From Paraburkholderia dinghuensis (lineage in GTDB: Bacteria; Pseudomonadota; Gammaproteobacteria; Burkholderiales; Burkholderiaceae), in the NCBI RefSeq assembly GCF_003837865.1, contig NZ_RQIS01000007.1:124001-188000 (forward strand): a stretch of 64,000 nt of DNA, written 5' to 3'. The translations under genes and the position numbers were made by a program. The notes under the pieces are model-generated. The model searched no databases. It was not told where the DNA came from and saw nothing but the letters and a program-made list of their open reading frames with translations. Positions 17,527-28,257 of this stretch are shown piece after piece; positions within the stretch are counted from its first letter, which is position 1, and every line of letters begins with the position of its first letter.

Positions 17527-18771
17527 TTACGCTCCGAACCCGGGAATGCGGCGTATTACGTGCTTGACCTGCTCGGTCGTGATCAGGCGCGTGCATTCGA
17601 ACTGCCTCGGCGTACCTGCATGGCGCGGGCACCATAAGAAGTCCTTATGATCGAACATTACCCGTACGTCGTTCCAGCAGCTGTTGCACGTGTGGTAGTT
17701 GATGACCCGAAACGGCGTGTGAAACTCGTTGGTCGGATGCGTGAAGCCGCTGATCATCACGACCGGCGTGCCCATGGCCCACGCGAGCCACGACAGCCCG
17801 CTGGAGAGGCCGATGAAGAAGTCGGCATGCTTGAGCCACCGCGCACGTTCGGCAAGCGGCTTGTCGCCCGTCTCGTCCTCACTGCCATAGGGGATGTGAT
17901 TCCAGACCGTGCCGGTGCCGTGTGTGGCTTTCTGGTCGATGCAGATCACGCGGTAGCCGTGGTCCTTAAGGAACTGCACAAGCTCGCGCCAGCCGGTGGG
18001 GTTATTCCAGTATTTGCACTGCGTCGTGCTTTGGGCGGCAATGCAGACGTATTTTTCGGGAATAGGGCGGGAGGTCTCCTGCAATTCGATCTCCGGGGGC
18101 GTCTCGTCGGGATCGACGCCGAGGATGTAACCCGCTGTGCGGTGCAGGCCCACATGACGGAAATCGCAGGGCTGACTGACGTTCGCCTCATCGGTGAAGA
18201 AAAGGCCGATGTTGTACGTCGCATAGAACTGCGCCGGATCGACTTCCTCGGGCGTCACGAACGTTATCCGCGGATAACGTGTCTTGAAGAGCGCAATCAT
18301 TGGCGCGCCCATCGAGCAGGTCAGGGCGCAACCGGGGTGTTGCCGTGCGAATTTCGCTGCATACGGAAACCAGGCGATCAGATCGCCGAGCGTGCCGACG
18401 GGAAACTGGATCAGCACGCACTGGCCGTTGAGGTCGAACTGGTGGCGCATCACCTCGGCATCGCCGTTGCGCACCTCGATCTCGAACGGAACGTAGTATT
18501 TCTTGCTGCTCGCAACGAAACCGGACTTGAGCGCGGTTTCGAAAAGCACGTTATTCGTCGTCACGTCACGCAGGCGCACGAACCAGTCGTCCCGTGCTTC
18601 GGGCAGGACGACGCGGCAGCCGTCATTGAAGTCGTAACGGATTCCGTTCGGCCCTTGCTGGGTCGGGGCGGCGGACGGCGCTACGAAATTGCCCTTGACG
18701 TCGGGCGTGGGGGACGTGTTCCTGGCCGGTTGCTTGTCCGCAACGGCCGCCGTCTTGTCCTTCTTCTTCAA
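17527..18771 (-). CDS. Autotransporter O-heptosyltransferase, TibC/BAHT family (copy 2)
   Basis: A 414-residue paralogue of the transferase encoded at 8091-9356, with the same fold markers. These are LGDLIAWF with Asp130, CKYWNNPTGW, the SSGLSWLAWAMGTPVVMISG donor-site segment and the iron-finger cysteines at 362, 365, 381 and 393. The N-terminal 40 residues differ and are Lys/Ala-rich (MKKKDKTAAV). The start is TTG at 18771, preceded by GGAGA four bases upstream. It is the first gene of the operon, 123 bases ahead of the autotransporter gene, so enzyme is made before or with its substrate. ADP-heptose would come from the lipopolysaccharide core pathway, not encoded here. Confidence 0.9.
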   Translation of the reverse strand: MKKKDKTAAVADKQPARNTSPTPDVKGNFVAPSAAPTQQGPNGIRYDFNDGCRVVLPEARDDWFVRLRDVTTNNVLFETALKSGFVASSKKYYVPFEIEVRNGDAEVMRHQFDLNGQCVLIQFPVGTLGDLIAWFPYAAKFARQHPGCALTCSMGAPMIALFKTRYPRITFVTPEEVDPAQFYATYNIGLFFTDEANVSQPCDFRHVGLHRTAGYILGVDPDETPPEIELQETSRPIPEKYVCIAAQSTTQCKYWNNPTGWRELVQFLKDHGYRVICIDQKATHGTGTVWNHIPYGSEDETGDKPLAERARWLKHADFFIGLSSGLSWLAWAMGTPVVMISGFTHPTNEFHTPFRVINYHTCNSCWNDVRVMFDHKDFLWCPRHAGTPRQFECTRLITTEQVKHVIRRIPGFGA

Positions 18772-18908
18772 ATCGTCTCCGGGCCGCGCATCGGCCTTTC
18801 TAATAGCCTGAAATTATTCTGCATAACTAAGCGTTTTCCCTGGTGCGTGTGCCGGTCATTCCATGTCCCCCGACGTTTGCACCACTGCCCGCGAATTCGC
18901 CGGGCGGA

Positions 18909-18931
18909 GAACGGGCTCAGTGAGCCCGTTC
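18909..18931. promoter_or_regulatory. 11-bp inverted repeat in the leader of the surface operon
   Basis: Arms GAACGGGCTCA and TGAGCCCGTTC surround a single central G. It lies just downstream of the proposed start point of the minus-strand promoter and has no T tract. It could be an operator or an mRNA hairpin in the leader of about 180 bases. Confidence 0.4.
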
Positions 18932-18956
18932 GCATCCGGACTAGCGTTCGCGACTG

Positions 18957-18986
18957 ATCATAAAATTACAGCGCAATAGTTGTCAA
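18957..18986 (-). promoter_or_regulatory. Strong sigma-70-type promoter of the autotransporter operon
   Basis: On the minus strand a perfect TTGACA (18986-18981) and TATGAT (18962-18957) are 18 bases apart, within an AT-rich island. A GTTGT/ACAAC inverted repeat overlaps the -35 box. Transcription would start near 18950 and run into the heptosyltransferase gene at 18771. Confidence 0.6.
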
Positions 18987-19345
18987 ACAACAAAACCGTA
19001 AGGTTAAACAAGTATTGGCTCGCCGGCGTTGGCTTCCGTAACCCGGAAAGCCCGCCCGGAGCGGCTTCCGGCTGCCCGCGGGATGGGTGATAGACGTCGG
19101 CTGCTAGCCGCTATCAGGGATAAACCCTGGTCCTGCGGAGCCACGGTTGTTTTTTCAACTTACTCCCGCAATCGCGCTGCCGGATGAGCCATAGGCAACT
19201 GGCCGAGGGCGCACACGACAAAGTGGTCAAGCAAATCAATGGGTTGCGCATACGTAATGCATCCTGCCCAGAGGTCAACTCCAGCCTTGGCTCAGGGAGC
19301 TGCCAGTCAGGGCAAGCGTGTGCGCAATGGTCCCCAAAAAGAAAA
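18987..19345. other. Intergenic region, no gene seen
   Basis: Between the surface-operon promoter and the terminator of the TrpX-type ABC operon. Short open frames here lack coding features. I see no RNA gene. Confidence 0.4.
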
Positions 19346-19378
19346 ATCCCCACTCAGTGCGGTTCACTGAGTGGGGAT
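19333..19378 (-). terminator. Rho-independent terminator of the TrpX-type ABC operon
   Basis: A perfect 14-bp stem (19346-19359 with 19365-19378) and a 5-base loop are followed on the minus strand by TTTTTCTTTTT. It lies about 30 bases after the ATPase stop. Confidence 0.85.
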
Positions 19379-19406
19379 CGGAATTGCCGATCTCGCGGCG
19401 CGACGC

Positions 19407-20201
19407 TCAACCGAGCAGCAGGGCGTCGTCGTCGAGCTTTTCGTGTCGCGTCTGTTCGAACATGCGCAGCAGGTCCGGCACGTCGAGTCCGCGTCGCGCG
19501 TCGCCCGACACGTCCAGCACGACCTGGCCCTGGTGCAGCATGATCGTGCGCTCGCCGTAGTCGAGCGCCTGGCGCATGCTGTGCGTGACCATCATCGTCG
19601 TGAGTTTGGCTTCCTCCACGATGCGCGCGGTCAGTTCCAGCACGAACGCGGCGGTCTTCGGATCGAGCGCAGCCGTATGCTCGTCGAGCAGCAGGATGCG
19701 CGACGGTTGCAGCGAAGCCATCAACAGGCTCACTGCCTGGCGCTGTCCGCCCGAGAGCAGGCCGATGCGGTCGGTCAGCCGGTTTTCGAGGCCGAGGTTC
19801 AAAAGACTCAGCTTGTCGCGAAAGAGTTCGCGGTCCTGCTTGCGCAGCGCCGGGCCGAAGCCGCGACGCTTGCCGCGCGCCATGGCGAGCGCCATGTTTT
19901 CCTCGATCGTGAGGGCTTCGCAGGTGCCCGCCATCGGGTCCTGGAACACGCGCGCCACGAGGTGCGCGCGGTCCCATGCGTGCTTCTTCGTGACGTCCTG
20001 GCCGTCGATCGTGATCGAGCCTTCGTCGACCATCTGGTCGCCGCTGATCGCGTTGAGGAAGGTCGACTTGCCCGCGCCGTTCGAGCCGATCACGGCGACG
20101 AACTGGCTAGTCGGGATTTCGAGCGAGAGCCCGCGCAGCGCGCGCATTTCGATTGGCGTGCCGGGATTGAAAGTGAGCCTGAGGTCCTTTGCGCTGAGCA
20201 T
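19407..20201 (-). CDS. ABC transporter ATP-binding protein (TrpX-type system)
   Basis: A 264-residue ATPase. Walker A is GSNGAGKST at about residues 39-47, the signature is LSGGQRQAVSL and Walker B is RILLLDEHTAALDP. A histidine replaces the more usual proline after the catalytic glutamate (LLDEH), as is common in this subfamily. It energises the permease encoded three bases upstream, with the binding protein further upstream. KEGG-style annotation calls such systems putative tryptophan/tyrosine transporters; the substrate is not firmly known. It is the last gene of its operon. Confidence 0.9.
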   Translation of the reverse strand: MLSAKDLRLTFNPGTPIEMRALRGLSLEIPTSQFVAVIGSNGAGKSTFLNAISGDQMVDEGSITIDGQDVTKKHAWDRAHLVARVFQDPMAGTCEALTIEENMALAMARGKRRGFGPALRKQDRELFRDKLSLLNLGLENRLTDRIGLLSGGQRQAVSLLMASLQPSRILLLDEHTAALDPKTAAFVLELTARIVEEAKLTTMMVTHSMRQALDYGERTIMLHQGQVVLDVSGDARRGLDVPDLLRMFEQTRHEKLDDDALLLG

Positions 20202-20204
20202 GGC

Positions 20205-21101
20205 TTATGCCCTCCCGTTCTTGCGGCCGAAGAGTTTCTTGCGCGTCGCAGGCAGCACGAGTGCGATCGTCACGAGGGCGGCAGTCACGAGATTCAGGTC
20301 CTGAGCCTTGAGCCCGATGAAATCGCTGTTGAGCGCGAGCGCGATGAAGAAGCGATAAAGGATCGCGCCGAGCACGGCGGCGAGCGTCGTGAGCACCAGA
20401 CGGCGCGCGGGCAGGATGCTTTCGCCGATGATCACGGCAGCAAGACCGATCACGATCGTGCCGATGCCCATCGAGATGTCCGAGCCGCCCTGGGTCTGCG
20501 CGAAGAGCGCACCGGCCGTTGCGACGAGCGCGTTCGACAGCGCCATGCCGGCCAGCGTCGCGCGTCCCGTGGCGATGCCCTGGGCGCGCGCCATGCGCGG
20601 ATTCGCGCCCGTGGCGCGCAGCGCGAGGCCGTATTGCGACGAGAAGAACCAGTCCACGCCGCACTTCGCAACGATGACGATAACGAGCAGTGCGAGCGGA
20701 CGCAGTACGTAGTCGGGCAGCCAGGTCGGCTGAATCATCGTGAAGACGGTGGCTTCGGAAATGAGCGGCACGTTCGGCGCGCCCATCACGCGCAGGTTGA
20801 CCGAGTAGAGCGCGATCATCATCAGGATGCTGGCGAGCAGGTCCATGATTTTCAGGCGCACGTTGAGCCAGCCCGTGACGAAACCGGCCATCGCGCCCGC
20901 GATCATCGCGCAGGCGGTCGCGAGAAACGGATCGTGACCGGCGGAGATCAGCGTCGCAGCAACGGCGCCGCCGAGCGGAAAGCTGCCGTCCACGGTGAGG
21001 TCGGGGAAGTTAAGGATGCGAAACGAAATCAGCACCCCCAGGGCGACGAGACTGAAGATCAGCCCGATCTCCAGGGCGCCCAGAAGCGAGTAAAGGGACA
21101 T
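20205..21101 (-). CDS. ABC transporter permease (TrpX-type system)
   Basis: A 298-residue membrane protein with eight or nine hydrophobic segments, beginning MSLYSLLGALEIGLIFSLVAL. The GVLISFRILNFPDLTVDGSFPLGGAVAA segment marks the BPD_transp_2 (LivH/RbsC-like) permease superfamily. It ends in a short basic tail (KKLFGRKNGRA). It forms the channel with the adjoining ATPase, whose gene begins three bases after this stop. A 188-base gap separates it from the upstream binding-protein gene. Confidence 0.88.
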   Translation of the reverse strand: MSLYSLLGALEIGLIFSLVALGVLISFRILNFPDLTVDGSFPLGGAVAATLISAGHDPFLATACAMIAGAMAGFVTGWLNVRLKIMDLLASILMMIALYSVNLRVMGAPNVPLISEATVFTMIQPTWLPDYVLRPLALLVIVIVAKCGVDWFFSSQYGLALRATGANPRMARAQGIATGRATLAGMALSNALVATAGALFAQTQGGSDISMGIGTIVIGLAAVIIGESILPARRLVLTTLAAVLGAILYRFFIALALNSDFIGLKAQDLNLVTAALVTIALVLPATRKKLFGRKNGRA

Positions 21102-21190
21102 GGGAACAAAAATCCTGTTGCGGTCTCCCGCCGGGGTGTATCGGACTTGCCGAGGGACGACGCGCCCGGGCCGGGAAACTTCGCGTCCGT

Positions 21191-21221
21191 GCGTACCCGA
21201 TAAGGGTACGCCGGTTTTTTT
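21191..21221 (+). terminator. Hairpin with plus-strand T run between two minus-strand genes
   Basis: GCGTACCC/GGGTACGC (21191-21198, 21204-21211) with loop GATAA is followed by a run of seven or more T on the plus strand. In the direction of the operon it is only a stem, which could protect the 3' end of the binding-protein mRNA. On the plus strand it would end antisense transcription. Confidence 0.5.
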
Positions 21222-21289
21222 CTACTGGCCTGCTAGCCGTTCGCGACACGCGTCCGCATGCGGCGGACACTTGTCGCGACGAAGCGGCG

Positions 21290-22276
21290 TTACTTGACGA
21301 CCGAGGTCGCGTCCTTGAGCAGATCGGCGGACAGTGTCACACCCTGCTTTTGCGCCGCGGCCGGGTTCACGAACAGTTGCAGGTCGGTGCTCGTTTCCGA
21401 TGCGATCGCGCCGGGCTTCTCGCCCTTCAGGATACGCACGACGACCTTGCCGGTCTGATGGCCGAGGTTGCTGTAGTCGATGCCGAGCGCTGCGATTGCG
21501 CCGCGCTTCACGCTGTCCGTGTCGGAGGCGATGAGCGGGATCTTCGCGTCGTTGGCAACCTTCACGAGCGCCTCATACGCCGAGACCACGTTGTTGTCCG
21601 TGTTCGTGTAGATCACGTCGACCTTGCCGATCAGGCTCTTGGCGGCCGGTGCGATATCGACGGTGCGCGGTGCGGCGGCTTCCTTGAGCGTCATGCCGTT
21701 TTTCGCGAGCAGTTCCTTGAGCGCCTTCACCACCACGACCGAGTTAGCCTCGCCCGGGTTGTAGACCATGCCCACGGTCTTCGCATTCGGCACGACGCGC
21801 TTGATCAGTGCGACCTGCTTGTCGAGCGGGAGCTTGTCCGAGACGCCCGTGACGTTGGTGCCGCTCGGCGCCCAGCCCTTAACGAGTTGCGCGGCGATCG
21901 GGTCAGTCACGCCCGCGTACACGACCGGCACGGTCTTCGTCGCGGCGACGACGGCTTGCGCCGAAGGCGTGGCGATCGCGACGATCGCGCTCGGGTTGTC
22001 GCCGACGAACTTGCGGGCGATCTGCGCGGCGGTGCCGGTATTGCCCTGCGCGCTCTGGTATTCCCACTTCAGGTTCTTGCCTGCATCGTAGCCGGCGGCC
22101 TTCAGTTCGTCGCGCACACCGTCGCGGATCGCGTCGAGCGCGGGGTGCTCGACGATCGACAGCACTTCAACGGTGGCGGTTTGCGCGTGAGCGGCGCCGG
22201 AGAACAGCGACAGTGCGATAGCGCTGCCGATAACGGTTTGGGTGGCGGCCCTGGCGGCCAGCTTGAACGACTTCAT
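21290..22276 (-). CDS. ABC transporter substrate-binding protein (TrpX family)
   Basis: A 328-residue periplasmic protein. The ATG at 22276 (MKSFKLAAR) gives a proper signal peptide ending SGAAHAQ near residue 28. The mature part has the two-domain pattern of the ABC_sub_bind family: VEVLSIVEHPALDAIRDGV, AIVAIATPSAQAV, VVYAGVTDPIAA, NTDNNVVSAYEAL and ALGIDYSNLGHQTG. It supplies the permease and ATPase encoded downstream. Family annotation is tryptophan/tyrosine-type transport, but ligand contacts cannot be read off. The open frame extends 22 codons upstream without signal-peptide logic, so the shorter start is preferred. Confidence 0.9.
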   Translation of the reverse strand: MKSFKLAARAATQTVIGSAIALSLFSGAAHAQTATVEVLSIVEHPALDAIRDGVRDELKAAGYDAGKNLKWEYQSAQGNTGTAAQIARKFVGDNPSAIVAIATPSAQAVVAATKTVPVVYAGVTDPIAAQLVKGWAPSGTNVTGVSDKLPLDKQVALIKRVVPNAKTVGMVYNPGEANSVVVVKALKELLAKNGMTLKEAAAPRTVDIAPAAKSLIGKVDVIYTNTDNNVVSAYEALVKVANDAKIPLIASDTDSVKRGAIAALGIDYSNLGHQTGKVVVRILKGEKPGAIASETSTDLQLFVNPAAAQKQGVTLSADLLKDATSVVK

Positions 22277-23280
22277 GCGTGGGATCTCCCCCGAAACTTC
22301 AGGTCTGGATGATATTGCCGCGTAGCGCGGCGTCGCCGTCATCCCGCGCGGCCCGGATGTTCTGCGGCGCGCGCGTTATGGTGCAGTGGTCCGACGGCGA
22401 GGGTGCGAGGATACCACTTTCGGATGGGCTATCGGGGCGCTGGAAGGTCATTTTGCCGCGGCGGCGCGCCGCTTTGTTCACGCCTCGCGAGCGGGTATTC
22501 CGGCTTGATTTTCCGGTAATCCGACGTGGGAGAGAATTTTTTCCGGGTTTCGTTTCGGAATGTCATGACGATGCTCAACGGGAGGATTATCGTGTTGGTT
22601 TGACGTTCAATGGCATCCTGGAAACTGGTTTTGCGAGGCGATTTTCTTTGTGAATCAACATGATGGCGTGGCCTTGATTTAGGGTTTTCCATGGGTTTAT
22701 TTTGCGATATGGCGGGTGATCTGTCGGCTATCGTAAATAAAACGGGAGGCTATATATAATCTGGCCATTAATGGAGTCCATTTATCTACAATTAATTCGC
22801 AATATTCCGCCGGAAAGGTTTTGAAAACATTTGCCGGAGAGCCGCACCAGCCGGTCATCTTCGGCATGCCGATCCACCAGGGCCGCATACGGGCACGATT
22901 TTTCGTGCATTTTCAAAGACTTTCCACCCGTCGCGTCAATTCAATGCGACCCCATATTCGCATCAAGGTTTGAAAACCTCATAGTTGCGTTCACAAGTGT
23001 TTGTTGATATTATCCGCCGATCGCTGATTCAGGCTGGACCATCTATCCGGTACGAAATGCAGCGAACGGGGCAGGCGGATCGCTTGCGCATTAGAGGTTG
23101 TATTCCGTGCAATCTCTCCGAACTCGGTCGCGACAAGGCGGCCGATACATGCCGGGCCCCGTCACGTCTTTTTTTTGGCCCGTCATGGTCGTTCTCCATG
23201 ACCGATGTCCTGGAGTGCTGTTCGTTTGCGCACGTCAACCCGCCTGGCCGGTTGACCCGAAAACAAACGAGGAGCTCCAG
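22277..23280. other. About 1 kb divergent intergenic region, AT-rich in the middle
   Basis: Between the divergent TrpX-type and liv operons. The stretch from about 22,500 to 23,030 is clearly richer in A and T than its surroundings and holds TATATAAT-like runs (22756-22761). Short open frames on both strands lack coding signs. I recognise no riboswitch or RNA gene. Its length is unusual for a promoter region in such compact DNA. Confidence 0.5.
22985..23013 (+). promoter_or_regulatory. Possible livK promoter
   Basis: TTGCGT (22985-22990) and TATTAT (23008-23013) are spaced by 17 bases at the downstream edge of the AT-rich stretch. The leader to livK would be about 260 bases. The -35 match is weak (3/6). 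Confidence 0.3.
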
Positions 23281-24399
23281 ATGATGTCGTCTCGCCTTAC
23301 TTCCCTTTCCGTCGCTGCCGCGCTGCTCTCCCTGGGTGCAGCCGCTGCGCACGCCGACACTGTGAAAATCGCCATCGCGGGTCCGTTCAGCGGCGCGGTC
23401 GCCCAGTACGGCGACATGGTCAAGGCGGGCGCACTGACCGCTATCGAGCAGATCAACGCCGCTGGCGGCGTGAACGGCAACAAGCTCGAAGCCGTCCTGA
23501 TGGATGACTCGTGCGAGCCGAAGCAGGCCGTCGCCGTCGCGAACAAGATCGTTTCGCAGCACATCCAGTACGTGGTCGGCCACGTCTGCTCGGGCTCGAC
23601 GATTCCCGCATCGGACATCTACGAGAACGAAGGCGTCGTGATGGTCACGCCGTCGGCTACCGCACCGCAGCTCACGGAAGGCAAGAAGCGCCAGTTCATC
23701 TTCCGCACGATCGGCCGTGACGACCAGCAGGGTCCCGCCGCTGCTGCCTACATCATCAACAAGGTCAAGCCGAAGAAGGTCGCCATCCTGCACGACAAGC
23801 AGTCGTATGGCCAGGGCATTGCGACGTCGGTGAAGGGCGCGCTCGACAAGGCGCACATCCCGGTCGTCGTGTTCGAAGGCATCAACGCAGGTGATTCGGA
23901 CTACTCGGCAATCGTCACGAAGCTCAAGTCGCAGGGCGTGGACTTTGTGTACTTCGGCGGCTACCACCCGGAAATGGGCCTCCTGCTGCGCCAGTCGCGC
24001 GAACAGGGCGTGAAGGCCACGTTCATGGGACCTGAAGGCGTGGGCAACAAGGACGTGACGGCCATCGCCGGCGCGGCTTCGGAAGGCATGCTCGTCACGC
24101 TGCCCGCCGACTTCTCCGCCGATCCCGCGAACGCGAAGCTCGTGAAGGCATTTGCCGACGCGAAGCGCGACGCCAACGGTCCGTTCCAGATGCCGTCGTA
24201 TGCCGCGGTCGAAGTGATCGCCAACGGTATCGCGGGTGCGAAGAGCATCGACCCGACCAAGGTCGCTGCTTACATCCACAAGAACGCAGTCAGCACGCCG
24301 ATCGGCAAGGTGGAATACGACGCACAGGGCGACCTGAAGTCGTTCCGCTTCGTCGTTTTCACGTGGCACAAGGACGCCACGAAGACCGCCGCTAACTAA
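23281..24399 (+). CDS. livK: Branched-chain amino acid ABC transporter substrate-binding protein
   Basis: A 372-residue periplasmic binding protein. It starts MMSSRLTSLSV with GGAG nine bases upstream and has a signal peptide cut after AAAHA near residue 23. The Leu/Ile/Val-binding fold shows in VKIAIAGPFSGAVAQYG, the DDSCEPKQAVAVANKI segment, GHVCSGSTIPASDIY and VMVTPSATAPQLT. Cys78 and Cys98 (DDSC, HVCSG) match the disulfide of the LIV-binding proteins. It delivers leucine, isoleucine or valine, possibly other neutral amino acids, to the LivHM channel encoded next. A hairpin with a short T run follows the stop, a usual way to make more binding protein than permease. Confidence 0.92.
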   Translation: MMSSRLTSLSVAAALLSLGAAAAHADTVKIAIAGPFSGAVAQYGDMVKAGALTAIEQINAAGGVNGNKLEAVLMDDSCEPKQAVAVANKIVSQHIQYVVGHVCSGSTIPASDIYENEGVVMVTPSATAPQLTEGKKRQFIFRTIGRDDQQGPAAAAYIINKVKPKKVAILHDKQSYGQGIATSVKGALDKAHIPVVVFEGINAGDSDYSAIVTKLKSQGVDFVYFGGYHPEMGLLLRQSREQGVKATFMGPEGVGNKDVTAIAGAASEGMLVTLPADFSADPANAKLVKAFADAKRDANGPFQMPSYAAVEVIANGIAGAKSIDPTKVAAYIHKNAVSTPIGKVEYDAQGDLKSFRFVVFTWHKDATKTAAN

Positions 24400-24417
24400 T
24401 CCCGGCGCGTCAACCGG

Positions 24418-24453
24418 ACGCCCCGCTCCTCGTTTCGACGGGCGGGGCGTTTT
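24418..24453 (+). terminator. Intra-operon terminator/attenuator after livK
   Basis: ACGCCCCGC and GCGGGGCGT (24418-24426, 24442-24450) form a 9-bp stem with a 15-base loop, then TTTTC. Only partial termination is expected because livH follows on the same strand. Confidence 0.65.
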
Positions 24454-24529
24454 CAAATCCGGCGGTGTCGAATCCGGGTCTGACCGCTGTGAGCGGTCCT
24501 GATCGGTCTTATTGCCGCGAGGTGTTTGC

Positions 24530-25456
<927 letters not shown>

Positions 25457-25463
25457 GGACGTC

Positions 25464-26744
25464 ATGAGTCAACCCATTCCGGTTTCCATCGGCAGCAACC
25501 GCGCACATGGCGCGTCCTCTTCGCAGACAGTGAAGGGAGCATTCGCCGCCGCGCTGGCGACGATCATCCTCACCGCGCCGGTTCTCGGCCTGCAACTGAC
25601 GCTCGACGGTTATCAGGTCGTGCTGCAGCAGCACTGGCGACCCGTCTGGATCGCGGCGGCGGTCGTATTCGTGTTCCAGCTCGTCAAGCCGCTATTCCAG
25701 CGCGCGACGAGCGGCGTGCGTCTGCCCGCGCTGCCTGTGCCCGGCGCGCGTGGCCAGCGCGTGGCGATCTGGGTGCTGCTCGCATTCGGCCTCGGCTTCG
25801 GCTTCGTCGGTTCGCGCGGCGCCGTGGACGTCGCGACGCTTGCGCTGATCTACGTGATTCTCGGCCTCGGCCTGAACATCGTCGTCGGCTTCGCGGGTCT
25901 GCTCGATCTCGGCTATGTCGGTTTTTACGCGGTCGGCGGCTATACGTATGCGCTGCTCAATCAGTATTTCGGCCTGACGTTCTGGGAGTGTCTGCCGATT
26001 GCTGCGCTCGCCTCGGCCACGTTTGGTTTCCTGCTCGGCTTTCCGGTGTTGCGTCTGCGCGGCGACTATCTCGCGATCGTCACGCTCGGTTTCGGCGAGA
26101 TCATTCGTCTCCTGCTGAACAACCTCACGAGTATCACGGGCGGTCCCGACGGCATTTCGGGCATTCCGAAGCCGACCGTGTTTGGCTTCGAGATGGCGCG
26201 CCACGCGAGTGTGGATGGCGCAAAGACGTTCCATGAGCTCATGGGTTGGGAATACAGCGGCGATCACGTGGTGATCTTCCTCTACCTGCTCGCGCTCGTG
26301 CTGGTCGCATTCACGCTCTTCGTCACGAGCCGCCTCTTGCGCATGCCCATGGGCCGCGCGTGGGAAGCGCTGCGCGAGGACGAAATCGCCTGCCGCTCGC
26401 TCGGTCTGAATCCGACGCGCGTGAAGCTTTCCGCGTTCACGCTCGGTGCGTCGTTCGCGGGTCTCGCGGGTGCGTTCTTCGCGGCGCGACAGGGGCTCGT
26501 TACGCCCGAGTCGTTCACGTTCATCGAGTCGGCGCTGATTCTCGCCGTGGTGGTGCTGGGCGGCATGGGCTCGCAGCTGGGCGTCGTGCTCGCCGCGATC
26601 CTGCTGACCGTGCTGCCGGAAATCGCACGCGGCTTTGCCGAGTACCGGATGCTGATCTTCGGTCTCGTGATGGTGCTGATGATGATGTGGCGTCCGCAGG
26701 GCCTGCTGCCCGCGAGCCGTCCGCATGTGGAGTTGCCGCGATGA
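25464..26744 (+). CDS. livM: Branched-chain amino acid ABC transporter permease
   Basis: A 426-residue permease starting [10 protein letters not shown]. The first 110 residues carry three extra hydrophobic segments, the long N-terminal extension usual for proteobacterial LivM. The core follows: [48 protein letters not shown] and the coupling loop [19 protein letters not shown]. It ends with [24 protein letters not shown]. It forms the channel with LivH. Its stop overlaps the livG start (ATGA). Confidence 0.93.
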   Translation: MSQPIPVSIGSNRAHGASSSQTVKGAFAAALATIILTAPVLGLQLTLDGYQVVLQQHWRPVWIAAAVVFVFQLVKPLFQRATSGVRLPALPVPGARGQRVAIWVLLAFGLGFGFVGSRGAVDVATLALIYVILGLGLNIVVGFAGLLDLGYVGFYAVGGYTYALLNQYFGLTFWECLPIAALASATFGFLLGFPVLRLRGDYLAIVTLGFGEIIRLLLNNLTSITGGPDGISGIPKPTVFGFEMARHASVDGAKTFHELMGWEYSGDHVVIFLYLLALVLVAFTLFVTSRLLRMPMGRAWEALREDEIACRSLGLNPTRVKLSAFTLGASFAGLAGAFFAARQGLVTPESFTFIESALILAVVVLGGMGSQLGVVLAAILLTVLPEIARGFAEYRMLIFGLVMVLMMMWRPQGLLPASRPHVELPR

Positions 26745-27510
26745 GCGCAGAACAGTTGTTGAAAGTATCGGGTCTGCAGATGCGCTTCGGCGGCCTGCTC
26801 GCCGTGGACGGCATCGAGTTCGATGTGCGCGCGAACGAAGTCTTCGCGATCATCGGCCCGAACGGCGCGGGCAAGACGACGGTGTTCAACTGCGTCGGCG
26901 GTTTCTACAAGCCGACCGCGGGCGATATCCGTCTGCAGGGTCACGCGATCACGGGGCTGCCGAGCCATCAGGTGGCGCGGCGCGGGCTCGTGCGCACGTT
27001 CCAGAACATTCGTCTCTTCAAGCAGTTGACGGTGCTGGAGAACCTGATGGTCGCCCAGCACCTCAAGGTCAACCGCAACATTCTGAGCGGCCTCTTCACG
27101 ACGCCCGGGTATCGCCGTGCCGAGCGCGCAGCGCTGGAACGCGCGGCGCTGTGGCTCGACCGCGTGGGTCTCACGAGCGTCGCGAACCGTGAGGCGGGCA
27201 CGCTTTCGTATGGCCATCAGCGGCGGCTCGAAATCGCCCGCTGCATGATCACCGAGCCGCGTCTTCTGATGCTCGACGAACCCGCCGCGGGTCTGAACCC
27301 GCAGGAGAAGATCGAGCTGCAGCAGATGGTGGACGGATTGCGAAACGAGTTTGGTATTTCCGTACTCCTGATCGAACACGACATGAGTCTTGTGATGGGT
27401 GTGTCCGACCGCATTCTCGTGATGGAGCACGGTAAGCCGATCATGATCGGTAAGCCTGACGAAGTGCGCAACGACCCGCGCGTGATCAAGGCGTATCTCG
27501 GAGAGGACTG

Positions 27511-27511
<1 letters not shown>
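26741..27511 (+). CDS. livG: Branched-chain amino acid ABC transporter ATP-binding protein
   Basis: A 256-residue ATPase. Walker A is GPNGAGKTT at residues 39-47, the signature is [13 protein letters not shown] (SYGHQ in place of SGGQ, typical of LivG) and Walker B is [14 protein letters not shown]. The switch histidine is in LLIEHDM. Start ATG overlaps the livM stop; its own stop overlaps livF (TGATG). With LivF it powers uptake through LivHM. Confidence 0.94.
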
Positions 27512-28212
<701 letters not shown>

Positions 28213-28257
28213 TCCGGCTCACCGAAAACCCGCACGCCGTTCAAAAGCGGCATGCCT

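Noticed and set aside
22697..22888. A 63-codon minus-strand frame in the gap between the two transporter operons
   Set aside because: No start signals or conserved pattern; likely chance in AT-rich DNA.
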